64,000 nt of DNA from Actinostola sp. cb2023. Lineage: Eukaryota; Cnidaria; Anthozoa; Actiniaria; Actinostolidae. How positions within the stretch are numbered: position 1 is the stretch's first letter; the number at the start of each line of letters is the position of its first letter. The notes beneath the pieces are model-generated. The model was not told where the DNA came from. It made no database searches and worked only from the letters and a program-made list of their open reading frames with translations. Shown here in pieces: positions 12,131-22,430 of the stretch. Both the position numbers and the translations under genes were made by a program. The DNA is taken from NCBI GenBank assembly GCA_033675265.1, contig JAUJYZ010000926.1, positions 230,001 through 294,000 of the forward strand, in the 5' to 3' direction.

Positions 12131-12139
12131 ATCAACAAA

Positions 12140-12538
12140 ACGCAACTTGATGCATGTATTTATTCTGCATTTTCTGAATGCAAATGGATCTCAAATGATG
12201 GATAATCATTCACATTCAGTGCCTCTTCAGCTTGAAAGAGGGAATAGTCAACAATATAAAACTGTAAGTTGAAAAATTCACCATTTGTTTTGTTATTAAT
12301 TGCACTATTTTGGATCATTAATTGCACCAATTTTTTTTTTTTTTAATTTTCACACAGAAACTCTAATTTTATTAAATTCAAACGATTCTTCATAAAAAGT
12401 AATTTGTAATTTAGAATGAAAGAGTTATATTTTAGGCATCAAAATTATTCTTATTATTGCAACTTACCACCTAAATATAACGAGTGTATTTGAAAAGATT
12501 TCAAAATGAATATGATTAATAGGTAATTGAACTTCGTG
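12140..12538. other. Intergenic, no gene recognised
   Basis: AT-rich sequence with a T run at about 12332-12345; no gene recognised. Confidence 0.4.
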
Positions 12539-12644
12539 TCGTGCAATTTTGGTCTGAAATCATACTCGTGATAACAAATTGCACTCCCGCTACGCGGTCG
12601 TGCAATTTTGTAATCACTCGTATGATTTCAGACCAAATTGCACT
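12539..12644. mobile_element. 106-bp hairpin MITE
   Basis: The left arm gtgcaattttggtctgaaat is matched by the inverted right arm atttcagaccaaattgcac, with a second inverted pair inside. It lies about 25 bp outside the left edge of duplication copy A and is absent beside copy B. Confidence 0.8.
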
Positions 12645-13825
12645 CCACTCAGTTCTATTACCATTACTAATAAAACACAAATCTATGGCAAACAAAACTG
12701 ACTTCAAATCCCACATGACACCGGCGACTCGTCGGTTTTTATTGCAAATGTTTTGAGAAACGACAACAATCAAGCGACAAATTTTCAATGAATCAAAATC
12801 AGTCAAACAACTGAGAGGCAGTTCAAGGATTGAATGTAAACATCATTACTTAAATCTAAGAAAAATAATCCTCACACACTTTGCAGTCGTTGGCGAAAAA
12901 AAAAGAACCATAATCTATGCACGCTTTACCTTCACAAATCTTGTTTGAATCCCTCGTATTTGTTGACTCAGTTTCACTCTCAGGTTGTTGTTTTCTGTTG
13001 TTGTTTTATTTCTTTAACTCCTAAAACACTCGAGATAGTAATAAATACGAGCCACCAAATAGATCCAAAGAGATTCAATGTGTTTGAAGGAATGTTTTAG
13101 ACGATATTTCGTCTTTGAATGTGTTTTTGAAGGTTTTTGAAGCAGCTAGCGCTGTTCTGTGTTCATCGTGAATCAAGCTTCAAGTCCAAAAGCAAGCACA
13201 TTTCTTTGTAAAGCGAGGCCAACGTATCCCGGCCTCTCTTTTCGTCGAATTCAGTACTTTCAATCAACATCAATCGATTCCATCTTTTCCTGGGAATACT
13301 CCCTAATTATTCAAAGCAATAAGCGAAGAAATAGAAGTACAAATGTCGACACTCAGCAGGCTTGTAGTTGTAGTTTTTGGTTTCCATGTTGAGTTGAGTT
13401 AATCCGACTCACCGGCGAAGTTTTTTGGACTCATTTCAAACTTTACAGCTCCATTTCAAAGAAATAAATCCCTTACGGTGTTATATGAAGAGATTTTACG
13501 TAGAATAGCGAACGGCTTTGAGCAGTTTGTAATCGTTATATAAATTGGATAGGTTTTAACTGAACGGGTTTTCTTGACTTTCTTGTTTGAATTTGATTGA
13601 GCAGAATTCTTATTTACATAAATGGCGGGAAACCGCGCAGCCGCTTACAAAATCAAAAATTCAAAAAACACATTTTAAAAGCAAAAAATAGCCATATAAT
13701 AAACGATTTATCACTTTAATTTATTAATAACTACATGTAGATGTAGCTGTGGTATAAAATGTTCAGCATCGACGAAGGAGATGTCCGCCATGTTTACTGC
13801 AAGTGACGTCATTTACATCCAACCA

Positions 13826-13925
13826 ATCATAGCTTGTTGCTAAAAATAGCCATGCTAACAATCTGATGGATCTAAGGGCATTAGGGAAGATGGACTCCCC
13901 TATTAATTTTCCCCTGGCAATGCCA
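13826..13925 (+). repeat. Left inverted end of 54-bp array element
   Basis: The sequence ccaaccaatcatagcttgttg through actcccctattaattttcccct is present at the start of both duplicated 54-bp arrays. It occurs inverted at the end of the third array (21950-22050). Confidence 0.8.
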
Positions 13926-14060
13926 AATGGTCAAAAATCATCTAAAATGACCATTTTTGGTGGATAATAGGCAATGCCAAATGGTCGACGCAAAAATCAT
14001 CTATACAATGACCATTTTTGATGGATTATAGGCAATGCCAAATGGTCAAAAATTGTAGAA
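13915..14060 (+). repeat. 54-bp array, copy A (about 2.7 units)
   Basis: The unit is ggcaatgccaaatggtcaaa...accatttttggtggataata with a 54-bp spacing. The unit is itself partly palindromic (tggtcaaaaat / tgaccattttt). Inverted-orientation relatives lie at 14870-15030, so the segment between looks like a foldback. Confidence 0.9.
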
Positions 14061-14149
14061 AATGGCCATTGTTTGTGGGATATAGTGCATACAAGATGGT
14101 CCAAACTCGTCTAAAGAAAAGTTTTTTATTTAAAAATATATATATTAAA

Positions 14150-14650
14150 GAAGACAAATCATGAAAAAGTTAAGAAAAGAAAATGAAAAGAAAAGAAGAA
14201 AAAGGAAAAAAATATCGACTGGTGTGGGACTCGAACCCGCGCAGCCCGCGCTAATTAGATGCATTTTATGCAAAATACTAAAAAAGGACCATACTCCCGG
14301 ACTTAATGCCGAGTCACCGTATGTTACGTATAGGACGAAGATTTCTGCCTCATCCGCGCTATCGGGGATTACACCAATCAGCTTAGTGATCAAAGAGGGA
14401 GGGAACAGTCGGATCCTAGTCCCACTAAATAACTGCCCCGCACCACTAGGCTATCGTGCACGCTTATTGATTTGGAGGACAAAATAACCTACTGTATCCT
14501 GTGAATGGACGGTCTATTGTTGTGCAAATTACGATGGTCCCGTGGCTCGCGAGGATAATGCGCTGCGCTCGACCCGAATCTGATCGATGTCCGTGTTCGA
14601 TTCCTTGATTCGATCTTTTCTTTTATCTTTTTTTTTGCAATCTTTTTTTT
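14150..14650. other. tRNA-like (possible SINE) segment, copy A
   Basis: ggactcgaacc at 14227-14237 is a perfect reverse-complement B box (GGTTCGAGTCC on the minus strand). Further right, on the plus strand, tggctcgcgagg and a degenerate B box (tgttcgattcc) follow. Neither folds into a convincing cloverleaf by eye. tRNA-derived SINE pieces are the best guess. Confidence 0.3.
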
Positions 14651-14869
14651 CTTTTTTCAAATGTATATCTCTGAAAGATTATGTTCTTAATTGATTTGCT
14701 TTATAATAGTGAAATATATATTTTATAAAATCAAATCAAAATTTAGAATTGTTTTATTATTTTATTTTAAAGGAAAAGTATTTTAGTTATTATGATCGGA
14801 TTTTGAAGGAAGCACTGATATTAAAGAAAAATGTTTGCGTTCGACGACTTTTGCATTCGACGACTTTTG

Positions 14870-15022
14870 GATATTTAACCATTTTGCATGGGCGGGCGGC
14901 TATATAACCCACCAAAAATCATCATCTTGGATCGATGATTTTTGACCATTTTGCATGGGCTATAACCCACCAAAAATGACCATTTAGGAATATTTTTGAC
15001 CAATTTGCATCGGCTATAACCC
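14870..15022 (-). repeat. Inverted relatives of the 54-bp unit, copy A
   Basis: Three diverged units reading gatttttgaccattttgcatgggctataacccaccaaaaa, in the opposite orientation to the array at 13915. They lie directly before the 84-bp array. Confidence 0.7.
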
Positions 15023-16138
15023 ACCAAAAATGCTGTGTAAAAGTAGTACAAGCCATCGTATGAAGTCTGCTTATAAGGGAAGGTTCACTGGAAGGCCAGC
15101 GCTACTGTGGCATGCTGTGTAGAAAAGTGGTACAAGCCATCGTATGAAGTCTGATGCCAAGGGAATGTTCACTGGAAAGGTAGCGCTACTGTGGCATGCT
15201 CTGAAGAAAAGTGGTACAAGCCATCGTATGAAGTCCTATGCCAATGGAATGTTCACTGGAAGGGTAGCGCTACTGTGGCATGCTGTGTAGAAAAGTGGTA
15301 CAAGCCATCGTATGAAGTATACTGCCAAGGGAAGGGTCACTGGAAGGGTAGCGCTACTGTGGCATGCTGTGTAGAAAAGTGGTACAAGCCATCGTATGAA
15401 GTCTACTGCCAAGGGAATGTTCACTGGAGGGGCAGCGCTACTGTAGCATGCTGTGAAGTAAAGTGGTACAAGCCATCGTATGAAGTCTGCTGCCAAGGGA
15501 ATGTTCACTGGAAGGGTAGCGCTACTGCGGCATGCTCTGAAGAAAAGTGGTACAAGCCATCGTATGAAGTCTACTGCCAAGGCAAGGTTCACTGGAAGGG
15601 TAGCGCTACTGCGGCATGCTGTGTAGAAAAGTGGTACAAGCCATCGCATGAAGTCTGCTGCCACGTGACGGTTCACTGGGGGGGGCAGCGCTACTGTGGC
15701 ATGCTGTGAAGAAAAGTGGTCCAAGCCATCGTATGAAGTCTGCTGCCAAGGGAATGTTCACTGTAAGGGTAGCGCTACTGTGGCATGCTGTGTAGAAAAG
15801 TGGTACAAGCCATCGTATGAAGTCTGATGCCAAGGGAATGTCCACTGGAAGGGTAGCGCTACTGTGGCATGCTGTGTAGAAAAGTGGTACAAGCCATCGT
15901 ATGAAGTCTACTGCCAAGGGAATGTTCACTGGAAGGGTAGCGCTACTGCGGCATGCTGTGAAGTAAAGTGGTACAAGCCATCGTATGAAATCTGCTGCCA
16001 AGGGAATGTTCACTGGAAGGGTAGCGCTTCTGCGGCATGCTCTGAAGAAAAGTGGTACAAGCCATCGTATGAAGTCTACTTCCAAGGGAAGGTTCACTGG
16101 AAGGGTAGCGCTACTGCGGCATGCTGTGAAGTCTGCTG
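15023..16138. repeat. 84-bp satellite, copy A (about 13 units)
   Basis: The unit gtggtacaagccatcgtatg...agcgctactgtggcatgctg recurs every 84 bp (for example 15211 and 15295). Because 84 is divisible by 3, frames stay open over many units on both strands, giving 28-residue periodic peptides (WYKPSYEV on plus, DFIRWLVPL on minus). Stops in some units and the lack of a start context argue against a protein. Confidence 0.95.
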
Positions 16139-16139
16139 C

Positions 16140-16300
16140 TAAAGTTTTTATGCTTATGTCGTGTATGTCCTCACTTGTAAAATCGTCGACACAAGCATAA
16201 GCATAAGAAGAATGGAACATCTTGATATGCTTGTGCTTATGCTTGTGTCTAGCTAGCGCATAAGGATCTTATGCTTATGTCACGAGTGAAGTCGAGAGTC
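16140..16300. repeat. Palindromic gcttatgctt segment, copy A
   Basis: Contains acacaagcataagcataag and, about 25 bp later, its inverted match cttgtgcttatgcttgtgt, plus outer ttatgcttatgtc copies. It has the form of a hairpin MITE. The same structure is at 26698-26865. Confidence 0.65.
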
Positions 16301-16489
16301 GTACCTACGTAAAGAGATGTTGCGGTGACGTCATGGGCTTGCAAAACCCACATTGTGCCATTTCGTATACCATACACATTCATTGGATTATAACCCTTTT
16401 ATTATACATTGGAAGCCCTGGTATATAATCTATTACAACATTGGACTAACTATAGGTTCTCAATCGATCTATTTACATTAATAGTTCAT

Positions 16490-17888
16490 TTACAGCACCT
16501 TTATTGGCTTGTTCGTATCTTTTGTATTCACATTAGTGCTTGGTGAAGGATTGGTTTCCCTTGCAATTCTAGGCTGTACAAGATTCGTTTTGCACCGAAG
16601 AGGTAATGACATTCGTTTAAGAGCTTGTCTGAAGAACTGTAGTCGGAAGGCGTGAAGAATGGGATCAAGTAACGAATTTAGACAGACACTCAATGCTGGC
16701 AGAGAATACAAAAGTAGTTCTCTAGCGACATCACTTAAATTGGTCTTATTTGACATAGCAACAACAGCACTGAACACCAGCGGCAGGACAAAGAAAAACA
16801 CATTACTGAACACCAAGAGTGCGATTCGCTTGGCAAGTTTTGACTCGTGGTGAAGGCCTGGTGTGGCAGCATTGTGTGACGTACGCTTTGCATCGATGTA
16901 AATATGCGCATACAAAACAAAGATAGCCAGATAGATAAGGAATGTTATCGATTCTACAAATAATGTAAAACCCAAGGCAATAGGACGATTCTTACCCAGA
17001 TAAATTGGAACACATAAAATTGACGATGAATATAAATTATAGTACAAAGCATATCCAGTTAAAGTAAAGGTGCACAACCAACACAGTGTAATCAACATGA
17101 CGGCCATCCGTCGAGAAATCCTTACTTGCGGTTTAAGACTGTACACAATGACTAGATATCTCTCGACTGTTAAGAGTAATGAAGTGAATACAGCACTTGC
17201 TTGACCCAGCATCCACAAAAGCCCGATCTTAGAACAGTTTTTCTCAGTATTGACATAGAGATAGCTAAACGGTGCACTGTTCCAATAGACGGTAATACAC
17301 ACGGCATAAACGTCTATCAGGAAGTCACTAAGCGCTAAATTCAACACAAACAGCATGGAAACATTCTCACGCAAGATTTTTGATGACAGAATAGTGAGGC
17401 AGACCACGACGTTAAACACCATTCCAATGGCTCCCACAATTGAGATAGAGTTCTGAAATATCATCAGTTCACGCCAGCAGGAATTTGTATGATGTGTTTC
17501 AGTCAAATAGGAATGATCTAGTTTACACTTTCTATCCGGATACAGTGTTTCAAACAATGTATATACTTTACACTGATAATAGAAATAAGTATTGTTCAGA
17601 AGCCGTTGCCATGGCGATAGACCATTAAACACGTAATGCCATTGTATGCACCTGTAGCCAACGACACCTGGCGGATCTGGGGACCACGTGATATTGGAAC
17701 GATAAAATGAGCAGTCTTTACAAACCGCTGACCAAGACAATCCAGTAATGTTGTTGAGCATGCGCAGTTGGAGCATCTTCTTCTCTGGTTTCCAGTGCAA
17801 GACTCCTGTCGCATCGAGCGTCACAAGCGAAGAGAACGTGTTGGACAGACCTCCAGTGAAAGTTCGAAGAGGATTTCCAGAAAGATTT
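16490..17888 (-). CDS. GPCR copy A, exon 4 (last LRR, hinge, 7TM)
   Basis: Starts after acag with NLSGNPLRTF, a last LRR. A hinge with seven cysteines follows, then the whole seven-helix domain in one exon, which is usual for LGR genes. The stop is at 16490-16492. Confidence 0.92.
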
Positions 17889-19408
17889 CTGTGAAATAAA
17901 ATGAAAGATGTCCCATTATTTAATGAAAAGATATTGGGAAATAAGAAGGGATGATATTCAAATCCGCTTACAATGATGTTAGATTGTTAAGACCGGCGAA
18001 CACTTCGTAGGCCAAAACGGAGATGTTGTTGTAAGCCATAGAGCTGAAAGAGAAATGAGAAATATCATTAATAACTTTATTGTTTGTCTGTTCGTTCGTT
18101 CGTTCATTTGTTTGGTTGGTTGTTCGTTCGTTCGTTCATTTGTTTGTTTGTTCGTTCATTTGTTTGTCTGTTTGTTTGTTCGTTCGTTTGTTTGTGTGTT
18201 TGTTCATTCGTTTTTCTGTTTGTTTGTTCGTTTGTTTGTTTGTTTGGTTGGTTGTTCGTTCGTTCATTTGTTTGTTTGTTCGTTCATTTGTTTGTCTGTT
18301 TGTTTGTTCGTTCGTTTGTTTGTGTGTGTTTTTTCATTCGTTTTTCTGTTTGTTTGTTCGTTTGTTTGTTTGTTTGGTTGGTTGTTCGTTCGTTCATTTG
18401 TTTGTTTGTTCGTTCATTTGTTTGTCTGTTTGTTTGTTCGTTCGTTTGTTTGTGTGTTTGTTCATTCGTTTTTCTGTTTGTTTGTTCGTTTGTTTGTTTG
18501 TTTGTTGGTTGGTTGTTCGTTCGTTCATTTGTTTGTTTGTTCGTTCATTTGTTTGTCTGTTTGTTTGTTCGTTCGTTTGTTTGTGTGTTTGTTCATTCGT
18601 TTTTCTGTTTGTTTGTTTGTTTGTTTGTGTGTTTGTTCGTTCCGTTTGTCTGTTCGTTCGTTTGTCTGTATGTTCGTTCGTTCGTTCGTTCGTTCGTTCG
18701 TTCGTTCGTTCGTTTCGTTCGTCGTTCGTTCGTTCGTTCGTTCATTTGTTTAATTTGTCTGTTTGTTCGTTTAATTCCTTTGTATGTTTGTATGTTTGTT
18801 CGTTCCGTTTGTCTCGGTTCGTTCGTTCGTTTGTCTGTTTGTTCGTTCGTTCGTTCATTTGTTTGTTTGTCTGTTTGTTTGTTTGTTTGTGTGTTTGTTC
18901 ATTCGTTTGCTCAGTTATACTGTGTTCGTCAGTGGTTTGTTTCTAAGGATCCCTGACATATAATGGATAAAATAAAATGACGCTCATCAAAACTACGAGA
19001 GTAAATCATAGAAAACTTACTTACAGAACAACAATGTCGACGTAACGAGTCAACGACTTCAGTGGTATCACTTGCAATTGGTTATGCGACAACTCTCTAC
19101 CAATTAAACAAACACGGTTTAGATAATTTAGCCCTCGGTATGATTGAACAATGAATTTTTACTTACAGATGAGTAACGTTGGTTTTATCGACCAAAAGAC
19201 TTTCTAACTGACACATGTCGGTAATCTTACACACCACTAAGCCATGGTGGTACACTGAGCGGTTTGTCAAGGTAACTCTGCAATGACTGGTCTTTGGTAT
19301 GGTACAGTTGACTTTGTTTCTCGTACTTTTGTCAGTTGCTTTGACATAGCGTTCGTTTAAAACGAAAACCGCCATTGAAACATACAACCACTCAAGCCTG
19401 CAGAACAT
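16490..19408 (-). CDS. LRR-containing class A GPCR (LGR/RXFP-like), copy A
   Basis: Four exons: 19167-19408, 19025-19096, 17972-18043 and 16490-17888. Each boundary has GT/AG signals, all introns are phase 2, and the sum is 1785 nt, giving 594 residues. Residues 1-80 hold a hydrophobic signal-like start (LEWLYVSMAVFVL) and four cysteines. Residues 81-128 are two 24-residue leucine-rich repeats on 72-nt exons, the classic LGR gene style. A third LRR opens exon 4. Seven membrane spans follow from about residue 276: GMVFNVVV in TM1, LNLALSDF in TM2, ERY at 371-373 in place of DRY, and NSLLDPILHAF in TM7 in place of NPxxY. Membrane receptor by family; the ligand is unknown. The ectodomain is far shorter than in typical LGR or relaxin receptors. 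A frameshifted duplicate lies at 27060-29859. Confidence 0.88.
17972..18043 (-). CDS. GPCR copy A, exon 3 (LRR)
   Basis: A 72-nt exon encoding SMAYNNISVLAYEVF and LNNLTS. The acceptor is ctttcag at 18044-18050 and the donor gtaagc at 17966-17971. Confidence 0.85.
18085..18916. repeat. (TTCG/TTTG/TTCA)n intronic array, copy A
   Basis: An imperfect tetranucleotide array inside the GPCR intron between exons 2 and 3. Long Phe/Val/Cys/Leu/Ser frames in all three plus frames are artefacts. A patterned higher-order unit (ggttggttgttcg...ttttctg) repeats roughly every 130-145 bp. Confidence 0.96.
19025..19096 (-). CDS. GPCR copy A, exon 2 (LRR)
   Basis: A 72-nt exon encoding one repeat, ELSHNQLQVIPLKSL. 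The acceptor tag ends at 19097 and the donor gtaagt is at 19019-19024. Confidence 0.85.
19167..19408 (-). CDS. GPCR copy A, exon 1
   Basis: Encodes the start Met, a signal-like hydrophobic stretch, N-glycosylation sites (NCT, NRS, NVT) and a short Cys-containing N-terminal cap. The donor is gtaagt at 19161-19166; it ends in phase 2 after NVTH. Confidence 0.82.
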
Positions 19409-19409
19409 G

Positions 19410-20458
19410 GTGTATTTTTGAATCGTTGTAACAGTGAAATCCCTCGCAGTTTCGGTGAAAATGAGTCGTCCTCAGTTTACAAGCGCGTATGAGTTCTGAA
19501 GCATAGCTTGCAAATGCTCTCACTGGTGTCATCCATGGTACTTGGGTGTAGTTTATGAGGGCCTTTGTGTTAAGAGGCATTTGTCGACGGACAATAAAGT
19601 AGCTTCAAACTTGGCGTTTTTGCTCTTCACTGTCATTAGAAATATCACCGTTATGATCTAAAATACCAAAAACGGTCTTGAAGTCTCGTTTTTTCGCAAA
19701 AAGCCATCTCAGAGTCTCGATATTTTCAAACAAAGGAAATCGGTGAAAAAGCATCTCGGGCTCGCAAAAATATGCCTTGTCTCGGAGTCTCTCAAAGTCT
19801 CGTCTTAACCATTCGACACTCCTATGTGTACTTTCCCAGACAGCGGGAAATGAATCAGTTCTGAATCAGTTACATGTAATAATTAACCATGCTCGAGAAC
19901 TGACAATATTGATTTATACCATGGTAGAACACACAAGTGTAAACGGAACGAGTACTAGTTTCATTATATTGTCATATGATATTAGAGGCGTTCTTCAGTT
20001 CTTTTAGACAAATAACAATAAACGAAACTTTTAAAAATACAATATTTAAAGTGGAGTTTTCACAAGACTGAGAATATTCAAGATCTTGTATTCTGAGAAA
20101 AACGGAAAAGCAGAAAGAAAAATACCCACAAAGAAAATGCAGAAAATACTATAATGCCCCGTCCCGCACACTACTCGGTCTTCGTTTGAAAACGCATACT
20201 TTTTTATGCGTTTTTACCGAGCGTCCACACCAAAAACGATGCATATGGATCCCGCGCAAACGGATGTTTATCTATCAGTGATGTTTTCCAGTATTGTTCT
20301 ATCAGCGCGAGAAGCTAGCTAGTATTTTGGTTTCACCGCGTGAAACAAGCGATTCTATTCTATTGAAATAAGGACTTTCATTCGGTTGCATGGATGTGAA
20401 AGCTTGAAGGTCTTACCAGTAGCACTATCAACTCATCCTTAATTTTAGAGCCATGTTT
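19410..20458. other. GPCR copy A upstream region
   Basis: No further gene. About 150 bp at 19673-19822 (ggtcttgaagtctcg onward) is absent from copy B. Near 20196, gaaaacgcatacttttttatgcgttttt is a small hairpin conserved in both copies. Confidence 0.5.
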
Positions 20459-20888
20459 AAAGTGCCTATCACCCTTATTCTATGTAAGGTGAATAGTTGC
20501 AGGATTTGATATTTCGTGATTTGGAGCTTTGGATATGTGGCTGAGTTATAAGGGTTTGAAATCTCAAAATACAAATAAAGTGACGTATGAGGAGGCATCA
20601 TTTATTATACAAAAACACCCCAGTGCAAATTACTGACATTTTAAATCCGCAGAAACTTTCCTTAGTTTTCATTGCGTACTTTCATATCGTTTTTAATTAT
20701 TTCAGTTCAAAGCGCTACTTGAAAATCACTTAGTAAATTATGGGAAATGCCTCCTCATACGTCACACAATTAGCATATCAGGATTTAAAATCTCTATAAC
20801 TCAGTAATGCGAAGCTCAATTCACATAACACTGAACCACCCAAATATTTACTTCACATTGAAGTCATTTCAAGGGTGATAGGCACTTT
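20459..20888. mobile_element. 430-bp foldback/MITE, copy A
   Basis: The ends are aaagtgcctatcaccctt and its exact inverted match aagggtgataggcacttt. The inner arms share gcctcctcatacgtcac and atctcaaa-type motifs. The orthologous element at 31076-31527 shows it inserted before the segmental duplication. Confidence 0.85.
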
Positions 20889-21183
20889 ACGAATCGAGAA
20901 AGTTTCAATTTTTCAAAGTAGTTGCTCGAATGCATCACACACATGATCTTCTCTGAAGAGCGACTTCGCGCTGTATCAATATTACTGTACTTTCTTGCCC
21001 ACCATCACCGTTGCTCAATGACTCTCAGCAAAGAAATCAGACCGGATTACTTCTCTCTCACCACCTTTGAAGAAATGGTTCTCGATGGCGTAACTCCGTG
21101 CCGTAGGTACGTTTCCCACTCTGATACGAAAACAACTCTATAAAGTAAGTGAATATACTGTTCCACGACGTAAGTCAAAGGAA

Positions 21184-21207
21184 GGGGGGGGGGGGGGGGG
21201 GGGGGGG
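21184..21207 (+). repeat. Poly-G tract
   Basis: About 24 consecutive G. It interrupts the homology between the two duplication copies. Its length is unlikely to be exact. Confidence 0.9.
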
Positions 21208-21395
21208 TGTGTTGTTTTGGGAAGTATTGTGCGGATGGCAAAATATTGATGTTGAATTTCATGGGCCATTACAGAAGCACTTCAACTGTCATTGCGGTTA
21301 TAGCATTCTTGCAGGAACGGCTTTATTTTCAGTGAGAAATGTAGAACTCACACTGAATTTTACAACTTTGGAAAAACACAATTTAGTTTGGAACG

Positions 21396-21952
21396 CGTTG
21401 GCGATGCAAAATGCTCAAAAATCATCTAAAATGACCATTTTGGGTGGATTACAGGCAATGCCAAATGGTCAAAAATCATCTAAAATGACCATTTTGGTGG
21501 ATTATAGGCAATGCCAAATGGTCAAAATCATCTAAAATGACCATTTTTGGTGGATAATAGGCAATGCCAAATGCTCAAAAATCATCTAAAATATGACCAT
21601 TGTTGGTGGATTACAGGCAATGCCAAATGGTCAAAAATCATCTAAAATGACCATTTTTGGTGGATTGTAGGCAATGCCAAATGGTCAAAAATCATCTAAA
21701 ATGACCATTTTTGGTGGATTACAGGCAATGCCAAATGGTCAAAAATCATCTAAAATGACCATTTTTGGTGGATTACAGGCAATGCCAAATGGTCAAAAAT
21801 CATCTAAAATGACCATTTTTGGTGGATAATAGGCAATGCCAAATGGTCAAAAATCATCTAAAATGACCATTTTTGGTGGATTACAGGCAATGCCAAATGG
21901 TCAAAAATCATCTAAAATGACCATTTTTTGTGGATAATAGGCAATGCCAGGG
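21396..21952 (+). repeat. 54-bp array at the duplication junction (about 10 units)
   Basis: The same unit and orientation as at 13915, but in the sequence between the two duplication copies. It terminates in aggggaaaattaataggggag, the inverse of the terminus at 13900. Confidence 0.93.
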
Positions 21953-22050
21953 GAAAATTAATAGGGGAGTCTATCTCTTAATATACGTGGTTCCCATCAG
22001 ATTGTTAGCTTGGCTATTTTTACCAACAAGCTGTGATTGGTTGGTTCCAT
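21950..22050 (-). repeat. Right inverted end of 54-bp array element
   Basis: Reverse complement of 13826-13925: aggggaaaattaataggggagt, then ccatcagattgttagc and caagctgtgattggttgg. With the left end it brackets about 8.2 kb that includes the GPCR. Confidence 0.8.
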
Positions 22051-22430
22051 GCTCGCGTTCCGCGATTGGTCGGTTTACTGAAGACCGGGCAATTTTTTCA
22101 TCGCTGAGATATTGACAATGGTGTAAAATCAAGAGAATAAAGATGAAAATAGACTGTCATTTAGAGGACGAAATCCATTACAAATATGAAACCCTACCCG
22201 GTACTTCTGATTACGCTAGGTAAAACTTGCTAACAACGCCGTGAAATCACGAATAACCGCGAAAAAAAATATAGAAAAATCAAAAGCCGAGAAAGAAAGC
22301 GAGCTGGGGTTTTTACAAGAGAAAAAAAACGATCCACTCAAAGAAATTATCAAGCGACTTATCAAGCTCATCAGATTCAACTATTCACAAGATCATGTAT
22401 GTGCTTTGTCCTGGCATAATTATGTAATTA
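22051..22430. other. Spacer between duplication copies
   Basis: No gene recognised; a Lys/Glu-rich short frame at 22241-22462 looks incidental. Copy B begins at about 22431. Confidence 0.45.

Larger units (their letters stand above)
12669..21233. repeat. Segmental duplication, copy A
   Basis: Collinear and closely similar to 22431-31925, starting at taaaacacaaatctatggc. The offset is 9761 at the left edge, about 10571 through the GPCR exons and 10639 near the right edge. The changes come from array length differences and indels. It contains the intact GPCR copy. Near 21173 the match is broken by a poly-G tract and then resumes briefly (gttgttttgggaagt). Confidence 0.93.

Noticed and set aside
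15191..16220. 28-residue periodic proteins on both strands
   Set aside because: Explained by an 84-bp unit divisible by three without stops; start and stop positions follow unit variants, and no domain or signal is present.
18055..18956. Three overlapping frames of 230-290 residues rich in Phe, Val, Cys and Leu
   Set aside because: TTTG/TTCG microsatellite within a GPCR intron.
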